From Chthonomonas sp. (GTDB lineage Bacteria > Armatimonadota > Fimbriimonadia > Fimbriimonadales > Fimbriimonadaceae), in assembly GCA_016788115.1 (NCBI GenBank), contig JAEURR010000008.1:216656-280655 (forward strand): DNA of 64,000 nt. The letters are read 5' to 3'. Below, piece after piece: positions 51,155-59,244 of this stretch (position 1 is the stretch's first letter; the number at the start of each line of letters is the position of its first letter). The position numbers and the translations under genes were made by a program. A model generated the notes under the pieces. That model saw nothing but the letters and a program-made list of their open reading frames with translations. It searched no databases and had not been told where the DNA came from.

Positions 51155-51862
51155 ATGCAGATCATGCGACTTCGGCATGCCTTTACTTTGATTGAGCTTC
51201 TGGTCGTGATCGCCATCATCGCGATCCTGGCGGCGTTGCTGTTCCCGGTGTTCGCACGGGCCAAGATGGAAGCCAAGAAGACCCAGTGCATCAGCAATCT
51301 GCGCCAAATCGGGGCGGGCATCGGACTGTACATGACCGATGCGGACGACTTCTTCCCTTCGGCCATCGATGCAAGCGACCGGTACACGCCCCAGATCTGG
51401 GACAACTACCCGCAGTTCCAGGCCAAGATCCCGACGATGCCGCTGATGATCGACATCTTGCAGCCGTATGTGAAGAACCGCGGCATCTTCGTGTGTCCGT
51501 CGGATCAAGGCATGCAGGTTCTGGACTTCTCGCCCTGGCAAGAGTTCAAAGTCTCGCCCGCGCTCGCCAAGGTCCCCGAGTACGCGTCCAGCTACTTCTT
51601 CCGCACCGAGATCGCTTTCAAGTCGATGACCAGCACGTCGTTCGAGCTCCCTGCGAATATCAACGTGATGTTCGACGGTGCGGGCCACTGGCACACTCCG
51701 GCCCGTGCGCTCAAAGCCAACGAGCCGTTCGACAACATGCAAAGTCTTCTCCGCCAATACCGGTACAACGTGCTCTTCGGCGATTTGCACGTGAAGAACC
51801 TCACCCACGCCCAACTTCAAGCCGCCTGGGACACCCCGCTCTTCGCGGGGGACGCTCCGTGA
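51155..51862 (+). CDS. DUF1559-type prepilin-like protein
   Basis: From ATG 51155 (51164 is the next choice) there are 235 residues. The N-terminus [19 protein letters not shown] is a type IV prepilin/pseudopilin signal with Ala instead of Gly before the cleaved bond; E5 is present. [24 protein letters not shown] follows, and [14 protein letters not shown] near the end is the typical DGHVK-like motif of this family. It is processed by prepilin peptidase and probably builds a pilus or T2SS-like fibre. TATGAT lies just upstream. The stop overlaps the amidohydrolase GTG (GTGA). Confidence 0.85.
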   Translation: MQIMRLRHAFTLIELLVVIAIIAILAALLFPVFARAKMEAKKTQCISNLRQIGAGIGLYMTDADDFFPSAIDASDRYTPQIWDNYPQFQAKIPTMPLMIDILQPYVKNRGIFVCPSDQGMQVLDFSPWQEFKVSPALAKVPEYASSYFFRTEIAFKSMTSTSFELPANINVMFDGAGHWHTPARALKANEPFDNMQSLLRQYRYNVLFGDLHVKNLTHAQLQAAWDTPLFAGDAP

Positions 51863-52995
51863 TTCTCCGACCAGAGTGGGTTTGGATTGATGGCCGATGC
51901 GAGCGCGGACTGGAAGTTCGGATAGAGGATGGCGTCGTCCGCGAGGTATCAGCCACGAGCCGTCCGGCCCGCCCGTTCTTTCTATCACCGAAGTTCGTGA
52001 ACGCCCATTCGCACCTGGAATACCGGGGCTTCCAGGGCAAAGTGCACGGCGACTACTTCCCTTGGATTCGCGCGCTCACCGAACTCAAAGCAACCCAAAA
52101 CAACGAAGAAGTGGCGGCAGATGCCTTGGTCGCTTCGCTTGAGAACGTGACCGCCGGAGTCGGGCACATCGTGGAGCACTCAGATCGGCCGGTGGCCAGC
52201 GCATTGGTCGCCGCCCGGCTCTCAGCCACACTTTTCCAGGAAGTCATAACACTCCTCGAATACCGCGATCCAGTGGCGAAGCTGGCAGGGGTGAGTGCCA
52301 AAGCCGATGCTCAATCGGATGTGCTCGGCCAGCGGGTCTATCTCACCCCCCACGCCCCGTACACAGTAGATGCCGTAACGTTACGAAAGTTCGGCTCACG
52401 CGAAGATCCCATTTCGATTCACGTTGCCGAGACGGATGCCGAAAATGTGTGGACCCGAAGCGGTGACGGACCCATCGGCGAGCTTTACACGAGGCTCGGC
52501 ATTGACTGGCCCCCGCCCGGAACAAGTGTCGTGCGCTGGCTGGGCGAGCTCGGGCTCGCTCGCCCAGGAGCTCAGTTCGTCCACTGTTGCGCTGTCAACG
52601 AAGACGACCTTGATCTCATGGCGAACGCAGGGGTTTCGGTCGCGCACTGCCCGCGCAGTAATGCCAATCTAGGCTGCCCAGCGGCTCCAGTGCAGGCGAT
52701 GATCGATCGGGGAATCCCCGTGGGCCTCGGGCTTGATTCTGCCGCCAGCAGTGGACCGGTCAACATGCTTGCCGAACTCCGGGCTGTGTCGCGGGACATC
52801 TCGCCCGAGCAGCGTTGGGCCATGGCCACGACAACCGGGGCGCGCTCCGTGGGTCTGCAGAATTGGAACATAGCGGTCGGCGGCTCATGCCCCTTAATGG
52901 CCATCGGGCTCCCTGAAGGAAGAGACCTTGCGAATCTGCTCGACCTCGGGACGGTCGAAACCATTCTCTCTTTGCAAGAGGTGGCCGAAGCGTGA
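51859..52995 (+). CDS. amidohydrolase, candidate aminodeoxyfutalosine deaminase
   Basis: From GTG 51859 the protein has 378 residues. It belongs to the cytosine-deaminase/ATZ-TRZ branch of the amidohydrolases: [13 protein letters not shown] (HxH metal site), [12 protein letters not shown] (His), [27 protein letters not shown] (His) and [15 protein letters not shown] (Asp). The segment from HSHLEY to YFPWIRAL resembles aminodeoxyfutalosine deaminases more than S-adenosylhomocysteine deaminases, and mqnC elsewhere in the window gives the pathway. It would convert aminodeoxyfutalosine to futalosine. The substrate is inferred. It is coupled to the prepilin gene before it and the ATL gene after it. 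Confidence 0.68.
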   Translation: MILRPEWVWIDGRCERGLEVRIEDGVVREVSATSRPARPFFLSPKFVNAHSHLEYRGFQGKVHGDYFPWIRALTELKATQNNEEVAADALVASLENVTAGVGHIVEHSDRPVASALVAARLSATLFQEVITLLEYRDPVAKLAGVSAKADAQSDVLGQRVYLTPHAPYTVDAVTLRKFGSREDPISIHVAETDAENVWTRSGDGPIGELYTRLGIDWPPPGTSVVRWLGELGLARPGAQFVHCCAVNEDDLDLMANAGVSVAHCPRSNANLGCPAAPVQAMIDRGIPVGLGLDSAASSGPVNMLAELRAVSRDISPEQRWAMATTTGARSVGLQNWNIAVGGSCPLMAIGLPEGRDLANLLDLGTVETILSLQEVAEA

Positions 52996-53312
52996 ACCCC
53001 AATATCCAAGAGATGCTAGACCTCGTGGCGCAGATTCCGGTGGGCAAGGTGGCCAGCTACGGAATGGTTGGCGCGCGGCTGAGCCGACCGACCACAGGGC
53101 GCATCGTGGGTCGTTGGCTGTACCTCCACGGCCATGACACGACGTGGTGGCGCGTGGTCTCCTCGACCGGGCACATCTCTCTCGCCAAGCTTGATGCGGC
53201 CGCTGCTCAGGACCAAATGCTGCGCCTCCGAGCAGAAGGGGTGAACATCGACGATCTCCGAGTGGATCGCGCTGCGTTCGTGGACCCCGACTGGGATCCT
53301 GAGGCTAGGTAA
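52992..53312 (+). CDS. alkyltransferase-like (ATL) DNA-damage-binding protein
   Basis: This encodes 106 residues from GTG 52992, overlapping the previous stop (GTGA). It has the C-terminal MGMT fold ([17 protein letters not shown], then the helix-turn-helix [14 protein letters not shown]) but in place of PCHRV the active-site stretch reads [14 protein letters not shown], so the alkyl-accepting Cys is lost. That is the ATL subfamily, which flips out and flags O6-alkylguanine for nucleotide excision repair instead of repairing it directly. It binds DNA in the cytosol. No MGMT gene was seen in the window. Confidence 0.88.
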   Translation: MNPNIQEMLDLVAQIPVGKVASYGMVGARLSRPTTGRIVGRWLYLHGHDTTWWRVVSSTGHISLAKLDAAAAQDQMLRLRAEGVNIDDLRVDRAAFVDPDWDPEAR

Positions 53313-53315
53313 TCT
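53310..53315 (+). promoter_or_regulatory. -10-like hexamer TAATCT before aroC
   Basis: TAATCT overlaps the ATL stop and lies eight bases before ATG 53324. No -35 was found; read-through from the upstream operon is also possible. Confidence 0.3.
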
Positions 53316-53323
53316 GGCGATCT

Positions 53324-54418
53324 ATGGCGAGCACTTTCGGCACCCTCTTCCGCATCACAACTTGGGGCGAGTCCCACGGCGGTGGCGTCGGAGTGGTGAT
53401 TGACGGCTGCCCCGCGCGCTTGCCGGTCTCGCTGGCCGAGATACAACTAGAACTGGACCGTCGCCGCCCCGGCCAGAGTGCCATCGTCACTCAGCGCAAA
53501 GAGTCGGACGCGGCAGAGATTCTCAGCGGAATCCAAGACGGGCTCACGCTTGGCACTCCGATTTCAATCATGGTGCGAAACTCCGATGCGCGCAGCCGCG
53601 ACTACGACGAGATGCGGGAGAAGTACCGCCCTAGTCACGCCGACTTTGCATATGATCAGAAGTACGGCATCCGAGCATGGTCTGGCGGTGGACGGGCAAG
53701 CGCACGAGAGACCATCGGTCGTGTAGCGGCAGGAGCCGTCGCAAAGAAGCTCCTTTCGCTTTGCTTTGGCGTCGAAGTGCTTGCGTGGGTGGAGCGAGTG
53801 CAGGACATCACCTGCCCGGAGATTGACGAACTGGCGGTGACGATGGACGAGATAGAAGCCACTGCAATCCGCTGCCCGCACCCCGAGATTGCTGCCCAAA
53901 TGATCGAGCGGATCGAAGCCGTTCGAAAGGACGGAAACAGCGTCGGCGGATCCATCCGCGGAATTGCGCGCGGAGTCCCTACTGGGTGGGGGGAACCGGT
54001 CTTCGACAAACTCGAGGCGGACCTTGCCAAAGCCCTGATGAGTTTGCCCGCCTGCAAGGCGTTCGAAGTCGGGGCCGGATTCGATGGGACTTACATGACC
54101 GGACTGAGCCATCACGACGCCTATGTCGCCGATGCGGAGCGAAGGGTCACGACGCGAACCAACTACTCAGGCGGCATCCAAGGCGGGATAAGCGTCGGTA
54201 TGCCGATCACCTTCCGCGCCGGGTTCAAGCCGACCGCCACCATCATGCACGAACTCGATACGGTCACCGTGGGGCACGAAAATACGACACTTAAGGGCCG
54301 AGGCCGCCACGACCCTTGCGTCCTCCCGAGAGCAGTCCCCATGGTCGAGTCGATGGCCGCACTTGTCCTCGCCGACCACGCGCTAAGACAATCTGCCCAG
54401 TCTTTAACGATCCCTTAA
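53324..54418 (+). CDS. aroC: chorismate synthase
   Basis: The 364-residue protein has all three family signatures: [16 protein letters not shown] at the start, [15 protein letters not shown] with [24 protein letters not shown], and [18 protein letters not shown] plus [18 protein letters not shown]. It converts EPSP to chorismate with reduced FMN as cofactor, the last common step to aromatic amino acids and folate. It sits between ATL and pstB in a mixed run of genes. Its last codons hold a pair of Pho-box-like repeats used by pstB. Confidence 0.96.
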   Translation: MASTFGTLFRITTWGESHGGGVGVVIDGCPARLPVSLAEIQLELDRRRPGQSAIVTQRKESDAAEILSGIQDGLTLGTPISIMVRNSDARSRDYDEMREKYRPSHADFAYDQKYGIRAWSGGGRASARETIGRVAAGAVAKKLLSLCFGVEVLAWVERVQDITCPEIDELAVTMDEIEATAIRCPHPEIAAQMIERIEAVRKDGNSVGGSIRGIARGVPTGWGEPVFDKLEADLAKALMSLPACKAFEVGAGFDGTYMTGLSHHDAYVADAERRVTTRTNYSGGIQGGISVGMPITFRAGFKPTATIMHELDTVTVGHENTTLKGRGRHDPCVLPRAVPMVESMAALVLADHALRQSAQSLTIP

Positions 54419-54436
54419 CGTTGCGTAGCCTACACT
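54403..54436 (+). promoter_or_regulatory. candidate Pho-box repeats and -10 of pstB
   Basis: TTTAACGA (54403-54410) and CTTAACGT (54414-54421) are eight-base direct repeats three bases apart, the period of cyanobacterial-type Pho boxes (PyTTAAPyPy[T/A]), though the seventh base is G. A TACACT -10 follows at 54431-54436, and no -35 is visible, as expected for an activator-dependent promoter. Confidence 0.4.
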
Positions 54437-54448
54437 CAAGTTAGCAAC

Positions 54449-55249
54449 ATGGCCTTAGCAGACATGCCACCAGTCGATATCCCGCAAATCGATACTCGAA
54501 CGAAGATTCTTGCGGAAGGCGTGGACTTTTACTATGGTGCATTTCATGCGCTGAGAGACATTTCTATTCGGGTGCCGGAAAAACACATCACCGCCCTAAT
54601 CGGCCCCTCCGGTTGCGGCAAGAGCACCTTTCTACGCTGCCTTAACCGGATGAACGACCTGATCGACGGAACCCGAATCACGGGAACAATCGAGGTGGAC
54701 GGCCGGAACATCTACTCTCGCGATGTCGATGCGGTCTCGCTGCGCAAACAAATAGGGATGGTCTTCCAGAAGCCGAATCCGTTCCCGATGTCGATCTTCG
54801 ACAACATCGGCTACGGTCCGCGCATCCACGGAGTCCGAAAGAAGTCCGACTTAGAAAATGTGGTGGAGCGATGTCTCCGACAAGCATTCCTGTGGGAGGA
54901 GGTCAAGGACAAACTCAACGACAGCGCGTTCGCTCTCTCCGGGGGTCAGCAGCAGCGGCTGTGCATTGCGCGGACCATGGCAGTCGATCCCGAGATCATC
55001 CTCATGGATGAGCCGTGCTCGGCTCTGGACCCGATAGCAACGCGCAAGATCGAAGATCTCATGCTTGAGCTCCGAAAGGAGTTCACGATTGTGGTTGTCA
55101 CGCATAATATGCAGCAAGCGCAGCGTGCGTCAGATTTCACTGGGTTCTTCATGCTCGGTCAGTTGATGGAGTTCGGCGAGACGATCCAGATCTTCCAAGA
55201 TCCGAAGATTCAGCAGACCGAAGACTACATCACCGGTCGATTCGGCTAA
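54449..55249 (+). CDS. pstB: phosphate ABC transporter ATP-binding protein PstB
   Basis: The 266-residue ATPase has [20 protein letters not shown] (Walker A with the PstB-specific [10 protein letters not shown]), [16 protein letters not shown] (Q-loop), [13 protein letters not shown] (signature), [12 protein letters not shown] (Walker B) and [15 protein letters not shown] (H-loop). The CLNRMND and KPNPFPMSI runs are specific to PstB among ABC ATPases. It powers high-affinity phosphate import with PstS, PstC and PstA, none of which are in the window, so it is an orphan here. Downstream is a histidine kinase gene, and upstream are the Pho-box-like repeats. Confidence 0.95.
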   Translation: MALADMPPVDIPQIDTRTKILAEGVDFYYGAFHALRDISIRVPEKHITALIGPSGCGKSTFLRCLNRMNDLIDGTRITGTIEVDGRNIYSRDVDAVSLRKQIGMVFQKPNPFPMSIFDNIGYGPRIHGVRKKSDLENVVERCLRQAFLWEEVKDKLNDSAFALSGGQQQRLCIARTMAVDPEIILMDEPCSALDPIATRKIEDLMLELRKEFTIVVVTHNMQQAQRASDFTGFFMLGQLMEFGETIQIFQDPKIQQTEDYITGRFG

Positions 55250-55264
55250 GCGGTCAAAAACCGG

Positions 55265-55270
55265 TAGACT
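55265..55270 (+). promoter_or_regulatory. -10 hexamer TAGACT of the histidine kinase gene, leaderless geometry
   Basis: TAGACT, seven bases, TTG 55278 directly followed by ATG. Either start is near the predicted transcription start. Confidence 0.35.
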
Positions 55271-55277
55271 CCGCAGG

Positions 55278-56561
55278 TTGATGATCGACCAGTCGCCGTT
55301 GCTCCACGCCATCCATCTTGCTGCTCGCAAGCTTTCGACGCTCGGTCGGTTTGACCAGGTCTTGCGCGACGTGCTTTCGATCTGCGTAACGGCTGCCGAC
55401 GCGTCGGGCGGCACTATCTACCTTCACGATTCCGCAAAGCACACGCTCCAATTTCGACATGTCCTGCCCGAAGAGGTAGCGCTGACGCTTGAGCTCAAAG
55501 ACATTCCCGAGGATTTCGGGGTAGCCGGCCAGGTCTTCCAAACCCGTAAGTCGATCATCAGCAACTTCGACCCCGGCGATGAAGAGCGCAAAGCGGTCTC
55601 CTCTAAGGTCGGCGTCACCAGCGCGATCTCGACGATGATCACGGTCCCGCTCATGATGGAAGGCGAAGATCCCATCGGGGTCGTCCAGCTCGTGAACAAG
55701 AACGGTGGCCCGTTCACCGCCCAAGATGCGCTCGTTCTCGACACTGTCAGCGCGATCTGCACCATGGCGTACCTGAATACGCGCCTGCTGGATGAGCAGA
55801 CCAGGGCAAGCCAGCTCTTGGGAATGGGCAAGATCGGCCACGACATCAAGAATCTAGCATTTGCCCTCGAAGCAAACGTCTCGTTCTCGGACGACACGAT
55901 CCGCGGCCTGCGCGAAGGACTGGACACCGTCGAGGGCGCAGAGGGGTGCATCACCTACGTGGACGACATCGAGCAGTTGCTGACCGACCTGAGCACCTCG
56001 ATCGACCGCATTAAGCGCTATTCGAATCTCATGAGCGACCTATCGGCCGGCAAGCGACTTGCGCCGACGATGAGCCTAGGCCCCCTGGCCGATACGATTC
56101 AGCTCGCCGCCGCGTTCATGGAGTCAGAGGCGCGCAAACGATGCATCCAACTCCGGTACGACATCGCTACCGACGCGCCCGTCTACTGGCACGACGAGAT
56201 GTTCATCTTCCGCGTCGTGCAAAACCTCGTAAGCAACGCCATCAAGGCCGTCGCCGAGACCACTGGTGGACTCGATGAAGACCGACCCGATACCTGGAAG
56301 AGCGTGACGGTGCGCTACCACTTCCAGAACGATCACCACATCATTGAAATTCAAGACGAGGGCCCGGGCATGAACGAAGAGACCGCTGCGCGGATTCTGA
56401 GCGGAACTGCGGTCAGTGTTTGGGGCAAGAGCAGCGGCAGCGGCCTGGGTACACGCATCGTGCTCGAACTCGCTGCCACACACGATGGAATCGTCACGAT
56501 CGAAAGCCAATTGGGCAGCGGATCAACTTTCCGCGTCGCCCTACCCCACCGTACGAGTTAG
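55278..56561 (+). CDS. GAF-domain sensor histidine kinase
   Basis: The 427-residue protein (428 codons with stop) starts at TTG 55278 or ATG 55281. It has no membrane helix. A GAF domain (about 20-180) with GGTIYLHDSAKHTLQF, VAGQVFQTRKSII and TVPLMMEGEDPIGVVQLVNK is followed by the dimerisation helix with GHDIKNLAFALE, where His is the phospho-acceptor, and an ATPase domain with QNLVSNAIKAV (N box), EIQDEGPGMNEE (G1) and GSGLGTRIVLELA (G2). It is a cytosolic sensor. No response regulator is adjacent. Its neighbour pstB might hint at phosphate sensing, which is speculative. Confidence 0.85.
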   Translation: MMIDQSPLLHAIHLAARKLSTLGRFDQVLRDVLSICVTAADASGGTIYLHDSAKHTLQFRHVLPEEVALTLELKDIPEDFGVAGQVFQTRKSIISNFDPGDEERKAVSSKVGVTSAISTMITVPLMMEGEDPIGVVQLVNKNGGPFTAQDALVLDTVSAICTMAYLNTRLLDEQTRASQLLGMGKIGHDIKNLAFALEANVSFSDDTIRGLREGLDTVEGAEGCITYVDDIEQLLTDLSTSIDRIKRYSNLMSDLSAGKRLAPTMSLGPLADTIQLAAAFMESEARKRCIQLRYDIATDAPVYWHDEMFIFRVVQNLVSNAIKAVAETTGGLDEDRPDTWKSVTVRYHFQNDHHIIEIQDEGPGMNEETAARILSGTAVSVWGKSSGSGLGTRIVLELAATHDGIVTIESQLGSGSTFRVALPHRTS

Positions 56562-57034
56562 TAAACTTTCACCGAATCCGGGATGACGGCTGGGAGCCTG
56601 CCAATCTCGGGTTCTGGAGCGAGGAACTTGACGCGTGCGATCTTCCAGACCCCGTCGATCTTCGCCCAATCATGGCGCTGAGTGGTCTCGCTCGTCACAC
56701 GCGATGTGCCGACCCATCGGGTGATCTGCGCTCGGACCTGCACGCTCGCCATGTCTGTGTCAGTCTCCCATTGCGAGAACTGGAACTTAACTTGGAGTCG
56801 ATGCGACCGGTTCCAGCCAGCCTGGGTCGAGGCCAGAATCGTGCCGATCTGCAGTTCATTCCCGTCCTGATCGATGAACGTCGCGTCCGGCAAAAACTCG
56901 TTCCCGAGCATGCGCGCGTCCTGTTTGGTGTAGGCGGTGGCGATCCTATCGTAGGCCGCTTGCAGAGGCCGAGCCTGCCGGGCGTTGACCACCGTGCCCA
57001 GCGCGAAAACCAAAAGCACAAGCGCAGTTCGCAT
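56558..57034 (-). CDS. secreted NTF2/SnoaL-like protein
   Basis: From ATG 57034 there are 158 residues, starting with a signal peptide (MRTALVLLVFALGTVVNA). The mature part resembles the NTF2/SnoaL cone fold: PLQAAYDRIATAYTKQDARMLGNEFLPDATFIDQDG, followed by beta strands and a closing HDWAKIDGVWKIARVKFLAP that is typical of this class. Such domains bind small ligands or act as enzymes; no catalytic residues stand out. It shares four bases (TTAG) with the convergent histidine kinase stop. Function unknown. Confidence 0.65.
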   Translation of the reverse strand: MRTALVLLVFALGTVVNARQARPLQAAYDRIATAYTKQDARMLGNEFLPDATFIDQDGNELQIGTILASTQAGWNRSHRLQVKFQFSQWETDTDMASVQVRAQITRWVGTSRVTSETTQRHDWAKIDGVWKIARVKFLAPEPEIGRLPAVIPDSVKVY

Positions 57035-57074
57035 GTCCGTACAGACGACGGGCAACACCAAATCGAAGCGGTGC

Positions 57075-57080
57075 TATGAT
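57075..57080 (+). promoter_or_regulatory. -10 hexamer TATGAT of the EamA gene, leaderless geometry
   Basis: TATGAT, six bases (CCGGCT), ATG 57087. It fixes the start, since the upstream in-frame reading has no hydrophobic or conserved content. Confidence 0.45.
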
Positions 57081-57086
57081 CCGGCT

Positions 57087-57506
57087 ATGGACTATCGTGG
57101 CTGGGCCCTGCTATCGGCGCTCTTCGCCGGATTCACCGCGCTCCTCTCTAAGAAGGGACTAGAATCAGTGCCCTCGAACCTCGCCTTGGCGGTTCGGGTG
57201 GTCTTCATCCTCGTGATCTCGGTCGCGATTGCCGCCGCAACGCACCAGACGCAGGTCGCGAAGCTCACACTCAAGCAGTGGGCGCTGCTCGGGGGTTCCG
57301 CTCTCGCGACGGGTGCCTCCTGGCTCTGCTACTTCCGGGCCCTGAAGGACGGGCCCGTGACAGCGGTGGCCCCAATCGACAAGCTCAGCTTTGTGGTTGC
57401 GGTCGTGCTAGGCGTGGTCTTACTCCGCGAAAAGCTAACGTGGAACCTGGGCCTTGGATGCGTCCTGATCGTATGCGGAGTGCTCGTGACGCTCTACAAG
57501 CCCTAA
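57087..57506 (+). CDS. EamA-domain half transporter
   Basis: The 139-residue protein has four or five membrane helices in one EamA (DMT) domain: [84 protein letters not shown] and [15 protein letters not shown]. Full DMT transporters carry two such domains; this size equals the single-domain COG2510-like group, which must act as dimers. The substrate is unknown. It ends with CTAA, which also holds the stop of the convergent carB half. Confidence 0.8.
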   Translation: MDYRGWALLSALFAGFTALLSKKGLESVPSNLALAVRVVFILVISVAIAAATHQTQVAKLTLKQWALLGGSALATGASWLCYFRALKDGPVTAVAPIDKLSFVVAVVLGVVLLREKLTWNLGLGCVLIVCGVLVTLYKP

Positions 57507-59155
57507 ATCTCGATCATCTGCGCCACGTCGTGGTCAGCGTCCATGGACGTGTAGTAGTACGGCGTACGCGACTCGAACTCGCCGGCGCACGTGTCCACCA
57601 TTTTGAATACCGGTTGGTTGCCAGCTTCCGCAAGCGTCTCTTCGATCAAGGCACCGAACGAGGCACCGCACAAGCTCAGGATCGTCCCACGGGGGAATCC
57701 CAGTTGAGCCGCCTCGCTGATCACCGTTCTCGGGTCGGAGGTATCTGCGATGGCCAGTAAGCGGGTCTCCATCTTGACCAGCGTCTCGATCTTGCGCAAG
57801 AACCACTTGTCCACGCGGCTGAGCTGGTTCACCTGGGCAATGCTCCAACCGCGCCGCAGCGCTTCGATCAGTGCCCAGAGCCTCTCGTCGGTCGGCTTAC
57901 GGACTGCCTGCGTGAGCTCCGCATCGTCCATCCCCTGCATCTTCTCATGCCGCAAGTCCCGCTGGCGAATCTCCAAGCCGCGGATCGCCTTCATCAATGC
58001 GCCCTCGAACGTGCGATCAATCGCCATCACTTCCCCGGTCGCCTTCATCTGGGTGAAGAGCGTACGGTCGCCAGAAGTGAACTTATCAAAAGGCCACCGT
58101 GGAATCTTCACTACGCAGTAGTCGAGTGCGGGCTCGAAGCAAGCCTTGGTGCTGCCCGTCACCTGGTTTTCGATCTCGTCCAGGGTCCTGCCGATGGCGA
58201 TCTTCGCCGAGACGCGCGCAATCGGATACCCGGTCGCCTTGCTTGCAAGGGCGGATGAGCGAGAAACGCGCGGATTGACCTCGATCACGTAATAGTCGAA
58301 GCTGTCTGGGTTCACCGCCAGTTGTACGTTGCAGCCGCCCTCAATCCCAAGCGCGCGGATGATCTTCAGCGAGGCGGTCCGGAGCATGTGATACTCGATG
58401 TCGCTAAGGGTTTGGCTGGGAGCGACCACGATGGAGTCGCCCGTGTGGACCCCCATGGGGTCGAGATTCTCCATGTTGCAGATCGTGATGCAGTTCCCGG
58501 CTTGGTCGCGCATCACTTCGTACTCCACTTCCTTCCAGCCGAGCAAGCTGCGCTCGACCATGATCTGGCTGCGCATGGACAGTTTCAGTCCGTTCGAACC
58601 TATCTCCAGGAGATCTTCGGGCGTGTTGGCAATCCCGCCCCCCGTTCCACCCAAAGTGTACGCGGGTCGAACGATGCAAGGGTAGGGCACGACACCGATC
58701 ACTGCATCCAACTGTTCAGCAGATTCGATGATCCAGCTCTCAGGGACAGGCTCGGAAATCTCGCGCATGAGCGCGCGAAACTCCTCCCGGTCTTCTGCGC
58801 GTTGGATCGCGTCCAGCGGCGTTCCCAGCAACCGTACACCGTACTTCTCAAGGATGCCTCGCTGCGCAAGTTGTGTCGCCAAGTTCAGACCAGTCTGGCC
58901 ACCCAGAGTAGGCAGCAGCCCATCGGGTCGTTCGCGAGCGATGACTCGCTCACAAAACTCAGGTGTTAATGGTTCAATGTAGACGGCATCGGCCGTCTCC
59001 TCATCAGTCATGATCGTTGCGGGGTTGGAGTTGATGAGCACCACCCGGTACCCCTCCTCTCGAAGACTCTTGCAAGCCTGGGAGCCCGCATAGTCAAATT
59101 CCGCCGCCTGACCGATGACAATGGGCCCGGAACCGATGACGAGAATCTTCTCCAT
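57503..59155 (-). CDS. carB: carbamoyl-phosphate synthase large subunit, N-terminal half
   Basis: From ATG 59155 the protein has 550 residues (E. coli CarB has 1073). It contains the first ATP-grasp unit ([79 protein letters not shown]) and the oligomerisation domain ([23 protein letters not shown]), ending right after [22 protein letters not shown], where E. coli CarB enters its second synthetase unit. So it forms carboxyphosphate and carbamate, and the second half must be another gene. TTG 59158, directly before, is an alternative start. carA is not in the window. Confidence 0.9.
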   Translation of the reverse strand: MEKILVIGSGPIVIGQAAEFDYAGSQACKSLREEGYRVVLINSNPATIMTDEETADAVYIEPLTPEFCERVIARERPDGLLPTLGGQTGLNLATQLAQRGILEKYGVRLLGTPLDAIQRAEDREEFRALMREISEPVPESWIIESAEQLDAVIGVVPYPCIVRPAYTLGGTGGGIANTPEDLLEIGSNGLKLSMRSQIMVERSLLGWKEVEYEVMRDQAGNCITICNMENLDPMGVHTGDSIVVAPSQTLSDIEYHMLRTASLKIIRALGIEGGCNVQLAVNPDSFDYYVIEVNPRVSRSSALASKATGYPIARVSAKIAIGRTLDEIENQVTGSTKACFEPALDYCVVKIPRWPFDKFTSGDRTLFTQMKATGEVMAIDRTFEGALMKAIRGLEIRQRDLRHEKMQGMDDAELTQAVRKPTDERLWALIEALRRGWSIAQVNQLSRVDKWFLRKIETLVKMETRLLAIADTSDPRTVISEAAQLGFPRGTILSLCGASFGALIEETLAEAGNQPVFKMVDTCAGEFESRTPYYYTSMDADHDVAQMIEI

Positions 59156-59164
59156 CAAAGGTCC

Positions 59165-59170
59165 ATTGTG
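59165..59170 (-). promoter_or_regulatory. -10-like CACAAT before carB half
   Basis: Minus-strand CACAAT, six bases, then TTG ATG. It resembles the TTG-ATG start of the histidine kinase gene. Confidence 0.3.
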
Positions 59171-59187
59171 ACGCATTCCCAACGCCA

Positions 59188-59221
59188 GCAGGGCACCGAA
59201 GTCGAAACTTCGGTGCCCTGC
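59188..59221 (-). terminator. perfect 15-bp hairpin after dockerin-bearing gene
   Basis: GCAGGGCACCGAAGT (59188-59202) and its exact complement (59207-59221) flank CGAA, 23 bases past the stop of the gene at 59245. Nothing T-rich follows. It insulates carB from that gene. Confidence 0.75.
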
Positions 59222-59244
59222 AATCAACTGAGTTGGCTAGGCGA

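Noticed and set aside
51286..51858. In-frame upstream extension of the amidohydrolase inside the prepilin gene
   Set aside because: The extension is an out-of-frame reading of the prepilin; GTG 51859 with GTGA coupling fits the family start.
51035..51988. Minus-strand open frame of 317 codons opposite the prepilin gene
   Set aside because: It is antisense of the prepilin and amidohydrolase genes, very rich in Arg/His/Glu, with no motif.
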